From contig WNNJ02003665.1 in NCBI GenBank assembly GCA_012934845.2, positions 248,001 through 312,000 of the forward strand: a stretch of 64,000 nt of DNA, in the 5' to 3' direction. Below are positions 43,431 through 56,075 of the stretch, one piece after another. Position numbers and translations under genes: made by a program. The notes under the pieces were generated by a model that saw only the letters and a list, made by a program, of their open reading frames with translations, did no database searches and was not told the DNA's origin. Within the stretch, counting starts at the first letter, position 1; every line of letters begins with the position of its first letter. This DNA is from Pomphorhynchus laevis. Taxonomy: Eukaryota; Acanthocephala; Palaeacanthocephala; Echinorhynchida; Pomphorhynchidae.

Positions 43431-44979
43431 ATTGCCTAAACGACATTCTATATTGGTTGTACATTCTGAGTGTACTTAGAAAAGTGAACTTAAACATGTA
43501 GGTTATATATTTTTGTAAGTAAATATTTTAGTTTTTATAGTTGTAAAAATAGTTATTAGCCTTTTAAGGCCTTATAGCAAAATAAACACTTTTTTAAAAT
43601 TGATAAAATCTTTAAATTGAAAGTTTTTTATGGAAAAACTTATTAAAATGTTCGATAAAATTGCATTATCGTATAATTTACATAGCAAATTAAAATTAGA
43701 ATATTAAAGTTAGTTTTATAAGTTAGTTAAATTTTCTCTCTAGAAGCAAATAAACCGCAGATATATTTTTGTACTCGTTTTAATTGATTTAAACCTAATT
43801 TTTAATAGTAAAATCAAATACTCGTTTTTGTATACCGACATTATTTAGCATCGATACGTTTTGCAATTTATAATTATTTTGACAAAATAATTTTGGATGT
43901 ATGCGTACTAAAATGTATTGATATTAATTCCACATCATTAAATAATTAAATTCTATAGTTAATTTTGAAGTTTAATGCATAGCTATTCTGATTTACCGAT
44001 TAGTAAATACAAGGACGAAATGGGCAAATCTGCTATCGTTACTTAGCCTAAAAAATTTGCGAAATGACGAAGCAGGTGAATGTTGGGACATAGACAGTTT
44101 TTGATAATAGTCAAATATCGACTTTATAATTTCGTGCTAAAGTCAACTTAATTTGTCAAAGGCATTTAGCAACTAATCATTGATTAATTTGATCTAGATT
44201 TGTTTCTTACTATATTTTTATAATAAAATGTTCCATGAATGAATAGGAAATATTTATTATCATATATTAGCTTGTTCCAAAGAATCAAATAAACAAAAAT
44301 AATTTTCATAAATTTTCGCCAATGCAATTGGCCTCTTGGTAAAAAATATGTGAAAGAATGAAATTTAAATTAAAAATGCGGTATGTTTTTCAAATTTTAA
44401 CTCAATGAAATTCAAAAATTTTAATTGTAATCAGTCGTCTAAACATTACATAAAATCAATTTAACGTCTGTAAATTATACTGGATTAAAATTATTTCCCA
44501 TTATAGAACTTAATTACATGAATATTTAATTAATAATAATGAAAATTAATATTGCAAAAGTAAAATGTGACTACTAAAATAATTAAAATTGTTTATCCGT
44601 ATTGTAAATTTTCGGTTTTATTATTTAATCGTACTTGAGTAAAAAGTAAATGAATTGAACATAGTCGACAATCCGGCTCTCTCTGTGTTAAATTATTGCC
44701 TTTGAATGTATACATTAACCCAAATTGTAAAATATATTTCGATTATACCGTAGATTAATTATTCACTAATGTTTTTGAATCATTGATCGAACAGGATAGA
44801 TTAAAATCAGTTTATTTATATATGAACATTTTCAAAACTTTTTGAAAATGTTTTGTCCAAAGAAGCAAATTGCATTGGCGTAATTTACTACTAAAGTTAT
44901 TCTGTTTCCCGGCAAACTGTGGCATGATTAAATTTATTCCGAAAGCAATCCTACGCGATATTCATTAGACGCATTTATC
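43431..44979. other. AT-rich spacer, no gene seen
   Basis: The only structure noted is a 12-bp stem AACATTTTCAAA/TTTGAAAATGTT at 44825-44852. Confidence 0.5.
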
Positions 44980-44993
44980 ATATTTATAATGAA

Positions 44994-45318
44994 GAGAGCT
45001 AGGTGGGCTCTAAAATGGGCTCAGCACCTGTCATTGAAAGATGATGCACAATTAGTACGCCTTTGGGGTACTTGGGCAATCCCGGGTTTAGTCTTTTTTT
45101 TTTCTAGAAAACTGCCCAAAAAAAGACTAAGATTTCTCAAGCACCTTTTATCCAGAATACCTACCATATTCCGCTTCCACTGTGCACTCAGGAGGGTGAA
45201 AGACCCTGAGTGGTTCAATCGTAAGGCGGCGCGTTGGTGCGACCGGTGGTTCAAATCCCACTGAACCTGATGCCTTGAAGATGATCAAAGAAGACGTACC
45301 ACCCTAGCATTTATTATT
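44994..45318 (+). mobile_element. LINE E, 5'-truncated insertion with target-site duplication
   Basis: A 325-bp 3' piece of the LINE A/B family. It encodes the C-terminal 90 residues of ORF2 in one open frame (about 44995-45264): RARWALKWAQHLSL, LVRLWGTWAIPG, RFLKHLLSRIPTIFRFH, VKDPEWFNRKAARW. The flanks are the 14-bp direct repeat ATATTTATAATGAA at 44980-44993 and 45319-45332, a clear target-site duplication. A short ATTATT stretch forms the tail. The open frame and intact duplication mean it is the youngest LINE copy here, and it gives the end of ORF2 that copies A and B have lost. Confidence 0.85.
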
Positions 45319-45332
45319 ATATTTATAATGAA

Positions 45333-48300
45333 ATATTCATATTTCAAAGCAAAGATAGATTTATTAAACTTAGTTTGAAAAATCTCATGTAAATTAATTT
45401 ATATATCGATTGTTAATCCGCGTGTTTTAATTATTATTTGGACAGGAGCGTGATGTAATTTATTTTTATAAAAACTTAGTCGAATTTTCGATAGTCGACT
45501 AAGATAGACTTTTCGATAGAGTATTATGATAATCTGGTTAAAATCATTCATTTGTATCAGAACAAAAATAATTTTTGTCCTGATGAAGCAATCAGCTATT
45601 ATCGATAATTTGACTTATTTTTAATAATATAAATGATTTCACTCGTCCTGTTCAATCAATAATGGAAACTATATTAAACTGAAATACAGCATATCGGCAA
45701 GTGAAAATTTTTAAAAATTAGATTCGGATTAATTATTAATTAAAAATATTAAATAAATAACTGATAAACTTCATGTATAAATGTAAATAAGAAATGATAA
45801 TTTATTAACCGATAAATAAAAATTTATAGATTATAATTAATAAAAAATTAATTAACTTATTGTGCTTAGTCCATTAATTATAAATGTTATATGATTATTT
45901 ATCTATTCACAAATGTACAGTTGATATATCTACTACTTAATATTGGATAGATAATTTTTTATACCATTACGATCATCTTATAAGTAGACAAAGGATGCAT
46001 TTACGTTTAGAAACTGACATTTGTCGAGGTCAGACAGCAATTACTCATTGATTAATTTGATATTTATTTCTTACTATTTGTACAGAGAAATAAAAATGTG
46101 TAATGGAATATGAAATAAAGATCTGCAAGCAATGAAATAGTACGTCTGCTAGTGACACCATTATATTAAATATCGTAAAGATCATCTTCAATTGATTGAT
46201 GCGAGCCAAATAGCATAAATCACAGCTACAAATATAAAAAATATGCAACATTTTTAAATTTTTTACTTTAAAATGTTTTTATCGTTAAAAGCAAATTGGA
46301 AATTAATTTTTTTCCTACCATATGGTCGCTGATGAAATAGCAAGCAATTAATATTCAAGCTATATTATAACTTAATAGGATAAAAATTTATTACTCTAGT
46401 GTTTATCGATATATTGTTTATTGTGAAGTCGTCGAGAACTTAAGATATCCACATTCAGTTTCAGTGTCAATAATTACTTTATGTAAAATGTAATTATTAT
46501 ATTTATTGAATTATAACAATTTAAATTATTACTTCTAATTATTCAATAATTTATAATTACAACTGTATTAGTTAAAAAAATTAAAATTTAAAGCTTGAAA
46601 TTTTTAAAGATTTTAAATCTTTTAAAGATTTTAAAAGATTATAAATAGTAAATTAGGAGATTAGATCGTGTTTGATCTAATCTGAAATCTGTATTTTTAT
46701 TGAAGCTTTAGAATGAAATGCTAAAAATATCGGATTTTTATTAAAAAAACACCAACATGTAAAACTGTTTAATAAAAAACTGAAAAATATTATTTAATTG
46801 ACTTTGCATTTGATGTTATTGTCAAATTGTAGTTGAATATTATACCTGTAAAATAAATTATTACTTACAACTTCTAATTTTTGTAAATGTATATGAACGA
46901 AGAAAGTGAAGATAACTTTATTCCAAAAATTAAAATATTCCCATAGCTCCTTCTAATATATTTTGAAAGTCAAGAAATTTATAAATTTATTTTTTGTTTA
47001 TTTCGAAAAACTACATCTAAAAATCTGTTATTAAACAACTCTTTATGTTAATCTGAATAAAAAATAAATAAATTTTGATTTACCAAGATGGTAACAGGAG
47101 ATATCGAAATATTTGTTGTAAATCATTGGAATAAAACTATTTTATCTTCTTTTTCTTTCCAGTAAATTTATAACTTCATAGAAGCAAGAAATTCATATTT
47201 TTAATATTGAAATAGATTGGAAATAATAAATTTACCGTACGAAAAATATGCAAAATATTAAATTGTAGTATTGTAGAAATATTTGAATTTTCGATTATGC
47301 GATGGGTCGTTTTAGAAATTAATACGAAATTAAATGATCCATTTGTACTTCATTAGTTCCCGGAGAATCGTTTGTTGCTATCCCATGAATTGCGATAGAA
47401 TGTGTAGGCAATCGTAATAATAAAATGATGAGACGAAACAATAAAATAATAAAATGATATGTTTACGTTTTACAAAAATCCAGTTTTAAAAATTAACAAT
47501 AAGAATTGGAATTATAAAAGTTGAAAATGTCATTTAAATATTATTATGTCATTTTTCTACGTAAGCGCAGATATTACCGCAGACATAAGTCGATCTACTT
47601 TTGTCATCACCCTAAATCATGCTGATTTTATTATTTAAATAATGTCAATTCCGGCAAGAAAATGAATGAAAGTTTTTCCGAGAAAAGAAAATGAACGCGA
47701 GTTCAGCATTAGCAAAACTTACTTATATAACAAAAGAAACTGATTTTGTTTGACGAACAAGAACAGTTGAAAAATATTCGAGTAATAAATGTTATTGGAT
47801 TTTAACTCATTGAAAACAATTAAAAGGTTTGCAAATATGTTTTTCCATCATATAATTTGATAAATATGAATGATTTTACATTAGAATTCCATTTGTGTGG
47901 ATTATTATGCATTTTGCTGGAATTATTGTATATTCAAAGAAAAAATGTCTTATTTTGTAACAAAATAAAATTGAATAAGATCATTTTAAAGTTGCAACTT
48001 TAAAAGGATATACACGATCGAAAGCTTGTTAACAAAATAAATCTTCTTTTTCATTGAATCTATAATAATTCCAGTAATATGCATAATAAATGATTTTAAT
48101 AGATCAGATACCCAAATACTAAATATCATTATATAATTTGTATAATTATATCATATAATTTGATATTGTAGATATTATAAAGGCTCAGTTATGAGTATCT
48201 ATTTTAATACGCAATGGTCCTTATCAGTGCAGTACTCATCAGTACAGTGACAAATACTATTAAACATAGCATTTTACGTAATAATTTGATTTGAACTACT

Positions 48301-49900
48301 TATACATTGCTTTAAACTTAAATTACAATTTGATTTACACACTACTGTATCCTTCCTTAGAAAACTCAGCTAAGGAAGATAACACAATGATTATCTGCGT
48401 GTTTAATGATACTAGTTTTGATTTCTTAAGGGAACTATAAATGTGAATTTGGATAAACATTTAATATTCTTAATAGCTTTTTTATGTTGCAAGTTGTTAA
48501 AATCCACTGGTCTAATGTAATCCACTTATACTTGAATGTTCTTATCGAAACTTGTCACTAATGTAAATAATTTTAAGCGTTCTATCAACAACAATTGTAT
48601 TCAAACATTTTAAATTGTGAATTATAATTAGCTAAATTTTCTCTACATATGATTGAATAGTGTCGATGCAATTTATAATTGATGCGTGGCCAAACTGATT
48701 AAATGATAGAATTCAATAGGAAGAATCAATTAACGTTTTTGAACAATCAAAAAAACATTGTTCGCGCTTAGCTAACGAAATAAAAAACGATCAAATATTC
48801 TTTTAATAAACTTTGATGAAATGTTTTTGTTCAATTCAAAACATTTTGAATTGCAATTACTAGTTTTGAGTGAAAACATCCGATGAAAACTATCTTGTGG
48901 TAAGCTTTACTGTTCTATATAATTTAATACCATGTTTTCCTGATCAAACATGATTTTAACGAAACAAGGGTTCCAAAATTTTATCTTACAATTCGTTTGT
49001 TTAGTTATATTTTATCATGCCGTTTTTATTTATTTATCCTTGTACTCATTCAGTTTGTAAAATACAAACATTTCGGTATGTAAATGTATTCCAGGCTTCA
49101 TATCTATATTAGGCGACTATATTTGTCGAGAATTTGGAAATACGGAAAATTTATATCGAACGTTTCATTGGGAACATTTACTAAAGTTTAAATCCAACGG
49201 TTTATTGTAGACTTAATATGAATAATTAATATGCCAAGTTTTTAATTACCTATAAAGTATAGATAGTTTGAAAGAAGCACGAAACGATTCCAAAATGGCA
49301 ACTATTCGATTTATTTCCAACAAGGTCAATTATCAGTGACTGTACATCGCTACGTAATTGTAAGGATGTAAATACTTACGTGAATACTGTAATTATGTTA
49401 AATACGTGAAATGCTATTTTAGCTATATCTAATTATATTTTATTAAAAACGGTAACCATTTCGATATTCAATAATGTCTATATTAGATCCTTAGTGCAAC
49501 TCGAAAAACTTATGAATATTACATATTAAATCATGATTCTAGGCTTTATCGTAATAAGTATGGAACTATGTACTATTTGATAATTTAATTGTAACGATAT
49601 TTTTATTATTAATTATATTTTAGATATAATATATCTAAAATATATTATAAATAATATAATATATTATAATATTATATTATATTTTAGATATTTCTTTGTT
49701 TACTGTAAAGAAATATAAGGTAACGTAAGCGTTTTACCAACCATCAAACGTTAATACAATTATATATTAATACACGATATATTATATTTAAATTTTTAAA
49801 TTTTAAATAATTTTTAAATTTTTAACTAATTTTAAATATATATTATTTTAAATCATCTATTATATAAATTACTCTAAAATAATTTAAAATAATAAAAGTC
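45333..49900. other. 4.6-kb AT-rich stretch, no gene seen
   Basis: No coding frame with family features, no tRNA and no unit of the repeat families of this window. The minus-strand frame at 46045-46251 looks accidental. A short palindrome CAATTCAAAACATTTTGAAT lies near 48832. The sequence is probably old intergenic or intronic DNA. Confidence 0.5.
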
Positions 49901-49904
49901 ACAT

Positions 49905-50175
49905 AACATTCATCTTAGGTAGCCTGATAACATAGCAGTAGCTCCTGATGATATCCAAGTTTTATTCTAACACGGTTATTTTATATTTTTTTATATAAAT
50001 GCAGGGTCATAACAAATATTTGCTTAAGATATATTTCAATTTTTAATTTTCTTTATACCGAATATCAATCTATTAAAGATAAGGCGATCTATATTTTGAC
50101 CGATATTATGACCTCTAATTTGAATTATGATACATCGTATATTATTTATTAATCAATTCATAAACATGATTTTTT
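49905..50175 (+). mobile_element. PLE tail fragments
   Basis: CCTGATAACATAGCAGTAGC and TCCTGATGATATCCAAG (49929-49966) are the module end; an ATTATTTATTAATCAATTCA stretch near 50145 is the next part. About 150 bp of other sequence lies between. Confidence 0.5.
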
Positions 50176-51385
50176 AAAAAATATATTTATTATTTAATAA
50201 AATTGTTAATTATTTTATAAATAAATTATAATTGTGAAACATAAATTGATTAATTAAAAGTAAATAGATTAAATGACACGTTCATTTGTAATCTATTTAT
50301 CCAGCCTATGTAAAAATAATGTACAGACTATCGAACTGTAAGACAATCGATATTTTGTTGCTGAAGTTGCATGTTTACAATTATTTATCATTAGTCTTAA
50401 TATTTATAAGTTATATATTCACTTTTCTTCCATTTTTATTTGATATTAGTTATTTGATACAAAAAACATGAAGGAATATAAAAATGAAAGCCATTAAGAC
50501 TAAACGACAATTAAAGTTGACTTCCACAAACATATTTGATCTCGGCTTCTTTCCTCTTTTACGAGTCAAAAATTACAAAATTGCGCACGAATTCATGATA
50601 TTCTCTGTGACTTCATAACTTTGGATATTTATCATCTTAAATCTTCATTACATTTAAAATATTATGATTTATGTAAATAATTTTCTATTATATTAATTAA
50701 ATTTTATAAATTTTTAGTTGAAATAAAAAATCACTTTTAAAAAATATATGTGCGTCTTCTATTTTAGGAACATATCATTTTCATACTCACTTTTATCTTA
50801 ACTCCTTATTTAAAATTTACTGTATAATTAATTGTTTATAATTCATTGTAGTTGATTTTCTCTCCTCTGTAAGCATTTAATGATATATTATAGTATAAAT
50901 GATTAAAGATATTCGACCATTATCTTTTTCCTTTTACATTCCACAGACATAACCCGCACACATTCCGTAAAAGTGTAGATAATTCTACAAGTGAGATGAA
51001 TATCAAATCGACAACTAATTAAAACGAGTGGAAGGAATGTGGATCTAAATAGAAGTTTTAGCAGGGCATAATCTATTGCATATATCAAATGTACATTAAT
51101 TAAAATTAATTTATTAAAAATTTTAATAAATCAATTGTAAAATTAATATTTTATGTAAATTACGTAATATGTAGTATTTTAGGGTTTGCAATTTACCGAT
51201 AACTTAATAGGCATATAGTGAAGGCAATTATTTTATGAATGTCAATTTCCTCTGAGGCATTTTTATAAAGTTTAAGTAAAATGATTTTGCGGCAACCTTT
51301 AAGTTGCTATCACATTGCATGTGTACTGTTAAAATGTATGATGACATGATTCTATCATTTGTCGCATCATTATCGATAAGAATCA
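50176..51385. other. AT-rich spacer, no gene seen
   Basis: The minus-strand frame at 50903-51088 has no family features. Nothing else was recognised. Confidence 0.5.
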
Positions 51386-51660
51386 AATCAGCTAATTGAG
51401 TCCACGTATTTCAAATAATTATAAAATAAACCAAACATAACAATGCTAAATCAAAATTTAATAATTAAATAATAAAATTAATAATTGTTTTTAGATTTTC
51501 TATAATTTAAATCAAGTTAAAAAAATTGAAATTTAAAATAAACGTCATTTTTATGAATTGACTAATAAATAACATACGTAGTATCAGAATAAGAATTAAA
51601 TGTCATCACGAGGAACTGCTTGCTATCAGTTTTCGACATCTATTCCTAATATGATTAGGG
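51386..51660 (-). mobile_element. Solo PLE tail, minus strand
   Basis: It starts with the terminal motif (AATCAGCTAATTGAGTCCAC) and goes through the AT-rich middle and ACGTCATTTTTATGAATTGA to a shortened structured module (TGTCATCACGAGGAACTGCT). The distal part resembles 53724-54000 closely. No ORF is attached. Confidence 0.7.
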
Positions 51661-51818
51661 TTTTGGCCACTAATCACAATTCCAAGGAAATTTTTTAGAT
51701 TTTAGTATCACTAAAAATATCTTTTGAACAGCTATTATCTGAAATAGTTCAATTATTTATTCATAGTTTATGAAAAAAACATTAACTTAATCAAGTAAGA
51801 CGATAATTAGTTCTGATC

Positions 51819-51868
51819 TAGGGTTAATAGGGTTAATAGGGTTAGTAACTAACCTTAATAGGGTTAGT
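51819..51868 (+). repeat. Short TTAGGG-like array
   Basis: Four TAGGGTTA units occur, three of them spaced by AT (TAGGGTTAATAGGGTTAATA), with one inverted AACTAACC between the third and fourth. The array is flanked by the direct repeat TTAGTTCTGATC at 51808-51819 and 51865-51876. TTAGGG is the telomeric repeat of most animals, so this may be an interstitial telomeric patch. Confidence 0.6.
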
Positions 51869-51876
51869 TCTGATCC

Positions 51877-53723
51877 GTTATTTCTTCTGTTTAATAAGAG
51901 TCACAATTCTCATAATTTAGATTTTTATTTAGAAACGGCCATTCTTAAATTGAGTGTTCAATATTTTCAATTATTTTTGCTTAATACTCAGCAAATGAAA
52001 TGATTAATTTCATCAAGCTGCAAAATCACAAGAAATCGGCTTCTGGACAATTATTCTCTTATGTAGTTCGATGCATTTATGTCACAGTCTATAAATTGAC
52101 TTACTAGAATAATGCGATAATGCGATTAGTTGCGATCCATAATGTCTTATGTATACTAGTAAGTAAAATTTACATACTTTACATTTCACCACGATATACG
52201 GTTAATTTGAGCAGATTTCAATTTTCAATTAAATCATTACAAAGTAATAATATGAAATTATAACATGAAATTAATATTAGATATTTTAGTAGATCGAAAA
52301 ATAACATTTGTTGCTTATATAAATACATTTTCGTTAATTTCATATTTTATTTAGAAATGACGTGTAAGTTTGGGAACAGGATCTGAAATGATATAAAGCA
52401 GTACGCATATATTTACGTGTTAAATCATTAAAATAAAAACGTTGATTATTTTTAATAAAAACGTAGTGTGTTAATTCAATCGAAATGTCATTTTGTGAAT
52501 CTGTTAATGGTATTTTATCGAAGCCATTAATGAAAAATGTTCGTATATATTGTAGCTTTCTTTTTGCACATAAAATGGTAGTATTTTGCAATTAAATAGT
52601 GTGGTTTTGTTTTTTAAATTGCTTCTTTTAATAACCACAAACGCATAAGGCACATAAAAATATGTACATTAGCAAATGAATTGCATCATATTTAGGAAAA
52701 AGATTCTGTCATCTGTCGAATCGCTTGCAATCACTTTTCTTAGCATTTTCCATCTTTCTGATCGGACATAGAATTCTCCCAGATTTAGACATATCTTCAT
52801 ATGTTTACAGTTATCAACGATAAAGAAATAGATTAAAACACAAGGTTAATAAAATATACCTTTGCCTATTATTGTTTATTACTAAAAGAATAGTTCTAAA
52901 TATGTGACAACATCAAGGATGTAATTATATTAACATTTATAATACTAAAGTCATGTTAGTAACTTGTCGAGGAAGAATACTATCATAGGTAAGAGATTAT
53001 TTCCTAATCTACAAGATCATGATGTTGATCTTGCTTGTGCAGTGATTGGAAATATTTAACTACACTCGTTTACTTCTAAATTATTATTAAAGCCACATTG
53101 GAATGGGTAAAATTTTTGATTTGGCACGATAATTATGTTTTGCTTGTACAATGTTTGGAAATATTCAATTACATTCGTTTACTTTTAAATTATTGTTAAA
53201 GCATAATTATAAATGGTAAAATTCTTGATCTGGCTCTAAAATGAGGCGCGCTAAGCATGCATGATTATATGCCGGTCTTAGCTCAAATCACTAAATAATA
53301 TTTTTTAAACCCATGTATAGGTAAGCAGATATGTGAATAAATTGAATTTAAAAGATTTTCCGTATTTTATAAACATATTTATCCAAATTTTCTTGTTTAT
53401 ATTAGACTCAACGATTGAAACCATAAAACGTGCCATTCAGGCTAATTTTTAAACTATTATGCAAATCGATTTGCGTAATATCAAATCTATTCTAGGCTTA
53501 TAAAACTGGGAGATTAAATTCAGTTCTTATGGCAAAAATCTGCAGCAAATAATTGTAACATATCGAAATATTATATCATTAGATTATAGCTATATATATC
53601 ATATAGCTTTATCTTAAATTTCAGGTATTAAATAGATATCTCAGGCTTTAATCAGTTCAGATAAATGCAGAATTATAAAATTAAACATTTTCAATATAAT
53701 TTAATTAATTTTATAATAATTAA
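51877..53723. other. AT-rich spacer with one unassigned ORF
   Basis: An 83-codon minus-strand frame at 52340-52591 begins MQNTTILCAKRKLQYIRTFF and contains FNDLTRKYMRTALYHFRS. It has a rather mixed amino-acid composition and so could be coding, but it shows no known motif and no clear splice sites. Two related stretches near 53040-53120 and 53140-53220 (GATTGGAAATATT and TGTTTGGAAATATTC, each followed by a TTTACTTCTAAATTATT-like run) form an approximate 105-bp direct repeat. Confidence 0.3.
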
Positions 53724-53947
53724 ATCAGCTAACTGAGTCTACGTATTGTTATATAATTATAAAATAAACAAAACATAATAATGCTAAATCAAAATTTAAT
53801 AATTAAATAATAAAATTAAATAATTGTTTTTAGATTTTCTATAATTTAAATCAAGTTAAAAAATAAAAATAAAAAAAATAAAAAATAAAATTTAAAATAA
53901 ACGTCATTTTTATGAATTGACTAATAAATAACAGACGTTGTATCAGA

Positions 53948-54062
53948 ATAAGAATTAGAGGTCATCAGGAGGAACTGCTATGCTATCAGGTTTCGGCCCC
54001 TAACTCCTCTACCCAACATAGCAGCGGGGCCAAATACATGCTAATGATGTATTTCCTCTGAA
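53948..54062 (-). ncRNA. Structured module in PLE tail
   Basis: On the minus strand GGCCCC (54034-54029) can pair with GGGGCC (54000-53995), CTGCTATG (54027-54020) with CATAGCAG (53982-53975), and GAGGA with TCCTC just before CTGATGA (53967-53961). The first two pairings interlock and would form a pseudoknot. The triplet GTA (GTC in other copies) stands directly before GAGGA and CTGATGA directly after TCCTC, as around stem I of a hammerhead ribozyme. The GAAA lies in the loop, not at the expected place, so the call stays open. Confidence 0.4.
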
Positions 54063-54098
54063 ATAACTATCTAGTATCTTATTCTAATGCAAAGTATA

Positions 54099-56075
54099 TT
54101 ATTTATTATCCATCCATAAAAATTTGCCACTTAAGAGTTTAAATTTATTCTTTATATTATTGTGTTGATTTATATATTTTACTATTTTCTGCTTGATGTT
54201 ATTTTTATAGTAACCTAGTTTAAAATATGTATCTATTAAATTATTTAAATGATTTTGAAGAAAGCCAATATCATTACATATTGTTGCAATTCTTAAAATT
54301 TCATTATTTAATGTATTATATTTTATATTATATGGTATGCATGAATGCTCATGCAAAAATATGTTTCTTGTAAATTTAAATGTCATCTTTACGATATAAA
54401 TTAATAGTAGTTTTAGTTAATGTTAATTTAATGTTCATATCTAGATATACACCTTCTTTATCATTAATATTGGTTTTATTAAGAATAAGGCTTTCTGGAT
54501 AAATGTGCTCACTAATTGAATAAAAATTATTAGAATTAAATACACATATATCATCAATGTATCGAAACATATATTTCATATATTTATATTGTTTAGATTT
54601 AGTTTTTACACAGTTATGAACAAATTCATATTCTATAAAGCTTAAAAACAAGTCAGCTATAATTGGGCTACTATTACCACCCATTGGAACACCTTTTACT
54701 TGTCTAAATATAGATGTCCCTACTTTTAAATAATTTTGATTTATCAGAATATTTAAGGATTCTATTAATTCAATTTTATCCATATATTTATATTTATTTG
54801 ATGGTTTAATTTTTATTAGATAGGCTTTATAATTATTATAACATATATATGTATATCTTTTTCCGAATATAAGGTTAATTAATTTTACTAACGCTTCTTT
54901 AATATCTACTAAATCTAGATTTGTATAAAGCGTACTAAAATCGTATGTATTTATATTTTAAAAATTTATTCCTTTTGTCTGTTCTAAAAATTCTTTTGTA
55001 GAATTAATACTGAAATAGTGTTTTATACCAGTATTAATTTCGATTACCTTGCAATATTTTTTAAAATGTGCTTTAATTACTTTAAGTATTTTATTCATAT
55101 AGACAGAAAGTAGTTTTAATGTACATTTAAACGCACTACATATGAACCTAGGTTTTATTGCATTTTTATGTAATTTTGGATTCCAATATAATATAGGTAT
55201 AGTTTTATTATCTAATTCAACCTTTATACCCTGTTTATCCATTATAGAACATTGACAAAGTTATTACTAGCTTTATCAATAGTTGTTATTATATAGTTAT
55301 CCTTTAATTTAGTAAGTTCTTTATACATATCTTTATTAATTTTATCTTTCGTTTTATAATTGTTTGTTATTTTCATTTTATTTTTAATTTTATCAAATAT
55401 ATAATCTTTCCAAATTTTTATCTTAGATATATTCGAGCTTTCACTATTAATCAGCTTACTAAAGTAATCATTTAAGTTATTATATAACGAATTGTAAATT
55501 TTATTTTTGTCGTTGTTATTATTTAATCTATATTTATACCCTTTTGATATCAGCTTTCTTAATTCACAATTTTCAATTAATTCTAGATTATGGGTACATA
55601 TATGTTCATTTATTTTATCAAAACTAAAACTTTTACAATTGCATTCTGTTTCCATTATGTTTCTAATATTATCGCTACATATTAATTTTAATTCTTTATT
55701 ATAATTACACATTTTTCGTCCTAATGGTGGTAGGAGTTTATACCTTATTTTAGGAATATATTTACTTAAATCTGACCCTATTATTTCTTTACTTTTAGAA
55801 TTATTTAAAAGTCCGGCTATATTTGTGTTTTCTATACATTTATTAATGAATTTTATGGTTAATTTATATTTTCTATTGTTATTATTTACATTTATTGTAC
55901 GATTATAGTATTTTGTATTACAATATCTGTATATTATACAACTTAACTTATCATAGTCGTTAATTAATCTTTGATTTATTAAACATATAAAAACTTATTA
56001 TATTTACATAAAGATCTTTTAGCTTATTATCTCTTAAAAGTTGTTTTAATATTTCTAATTCTAATATCTTTACTT
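54099..56075 (-). pseudogene. PLE reverse transcriptase ORF
   Basis: Blocks in order: KFINKCIENTNIAGLLNN and IPKIRYKLLPPLG (55870-55720), ICTHNLELIENCELRKLISK (55600), IKIWKDYIFDKIKNKM, IITTIDKASNNFV (55290), then a short deletion with a stop at 55242, IPILYWNPKLHKNAIKPRFI (55205), INSTKEFLEQTKGINF with a stop at 54958, SIFRQVKGVPMGGNSSPII (54710), MFRYIDDICVF with the catalytic Asp pair (54570-54540), GVYLDMNIKL, a 2-nt frameshift at RKDDI (54380), and HEHSCIPYNIKYNTLNN to FLWMDNK. There is no C-terminal GIY-YIG domain. The set matches the PLE group with an N-terminal endonuclease. The catalytic core is intact but four lesions inactivate it. Confidence 0.78.

Larger units (their letters stand above)
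53724..56075 (-). mobile_element. Penelope-like element, longest copy
   Basis: The minus strand runs from LEILKQLLRDNKLKDL (56070) through most of the reverse transcriptase to the stop after FLWMDNK at 54099 and the tail with the structured module (54062-53948) and the terminal motif at 53724. It lacks the 5' modules seen at 26198-26740. From 55012 to 53724 it is almost identical to 7362-6093. It is the best single reference for this family in the window. Confidence 0.82.

Noticed and set aside
46045-46251. 68-codon ORF, minus strand
   Set aside because: Hydrophobic, no motif, AT-rich background; likely accidental.
53948-54062. HDV-like ribozyme from the interlocking pairs
   Set aside because: The order of two stems fits, but no P3/P4 hairpins and no conserved catalytic C region are seen.
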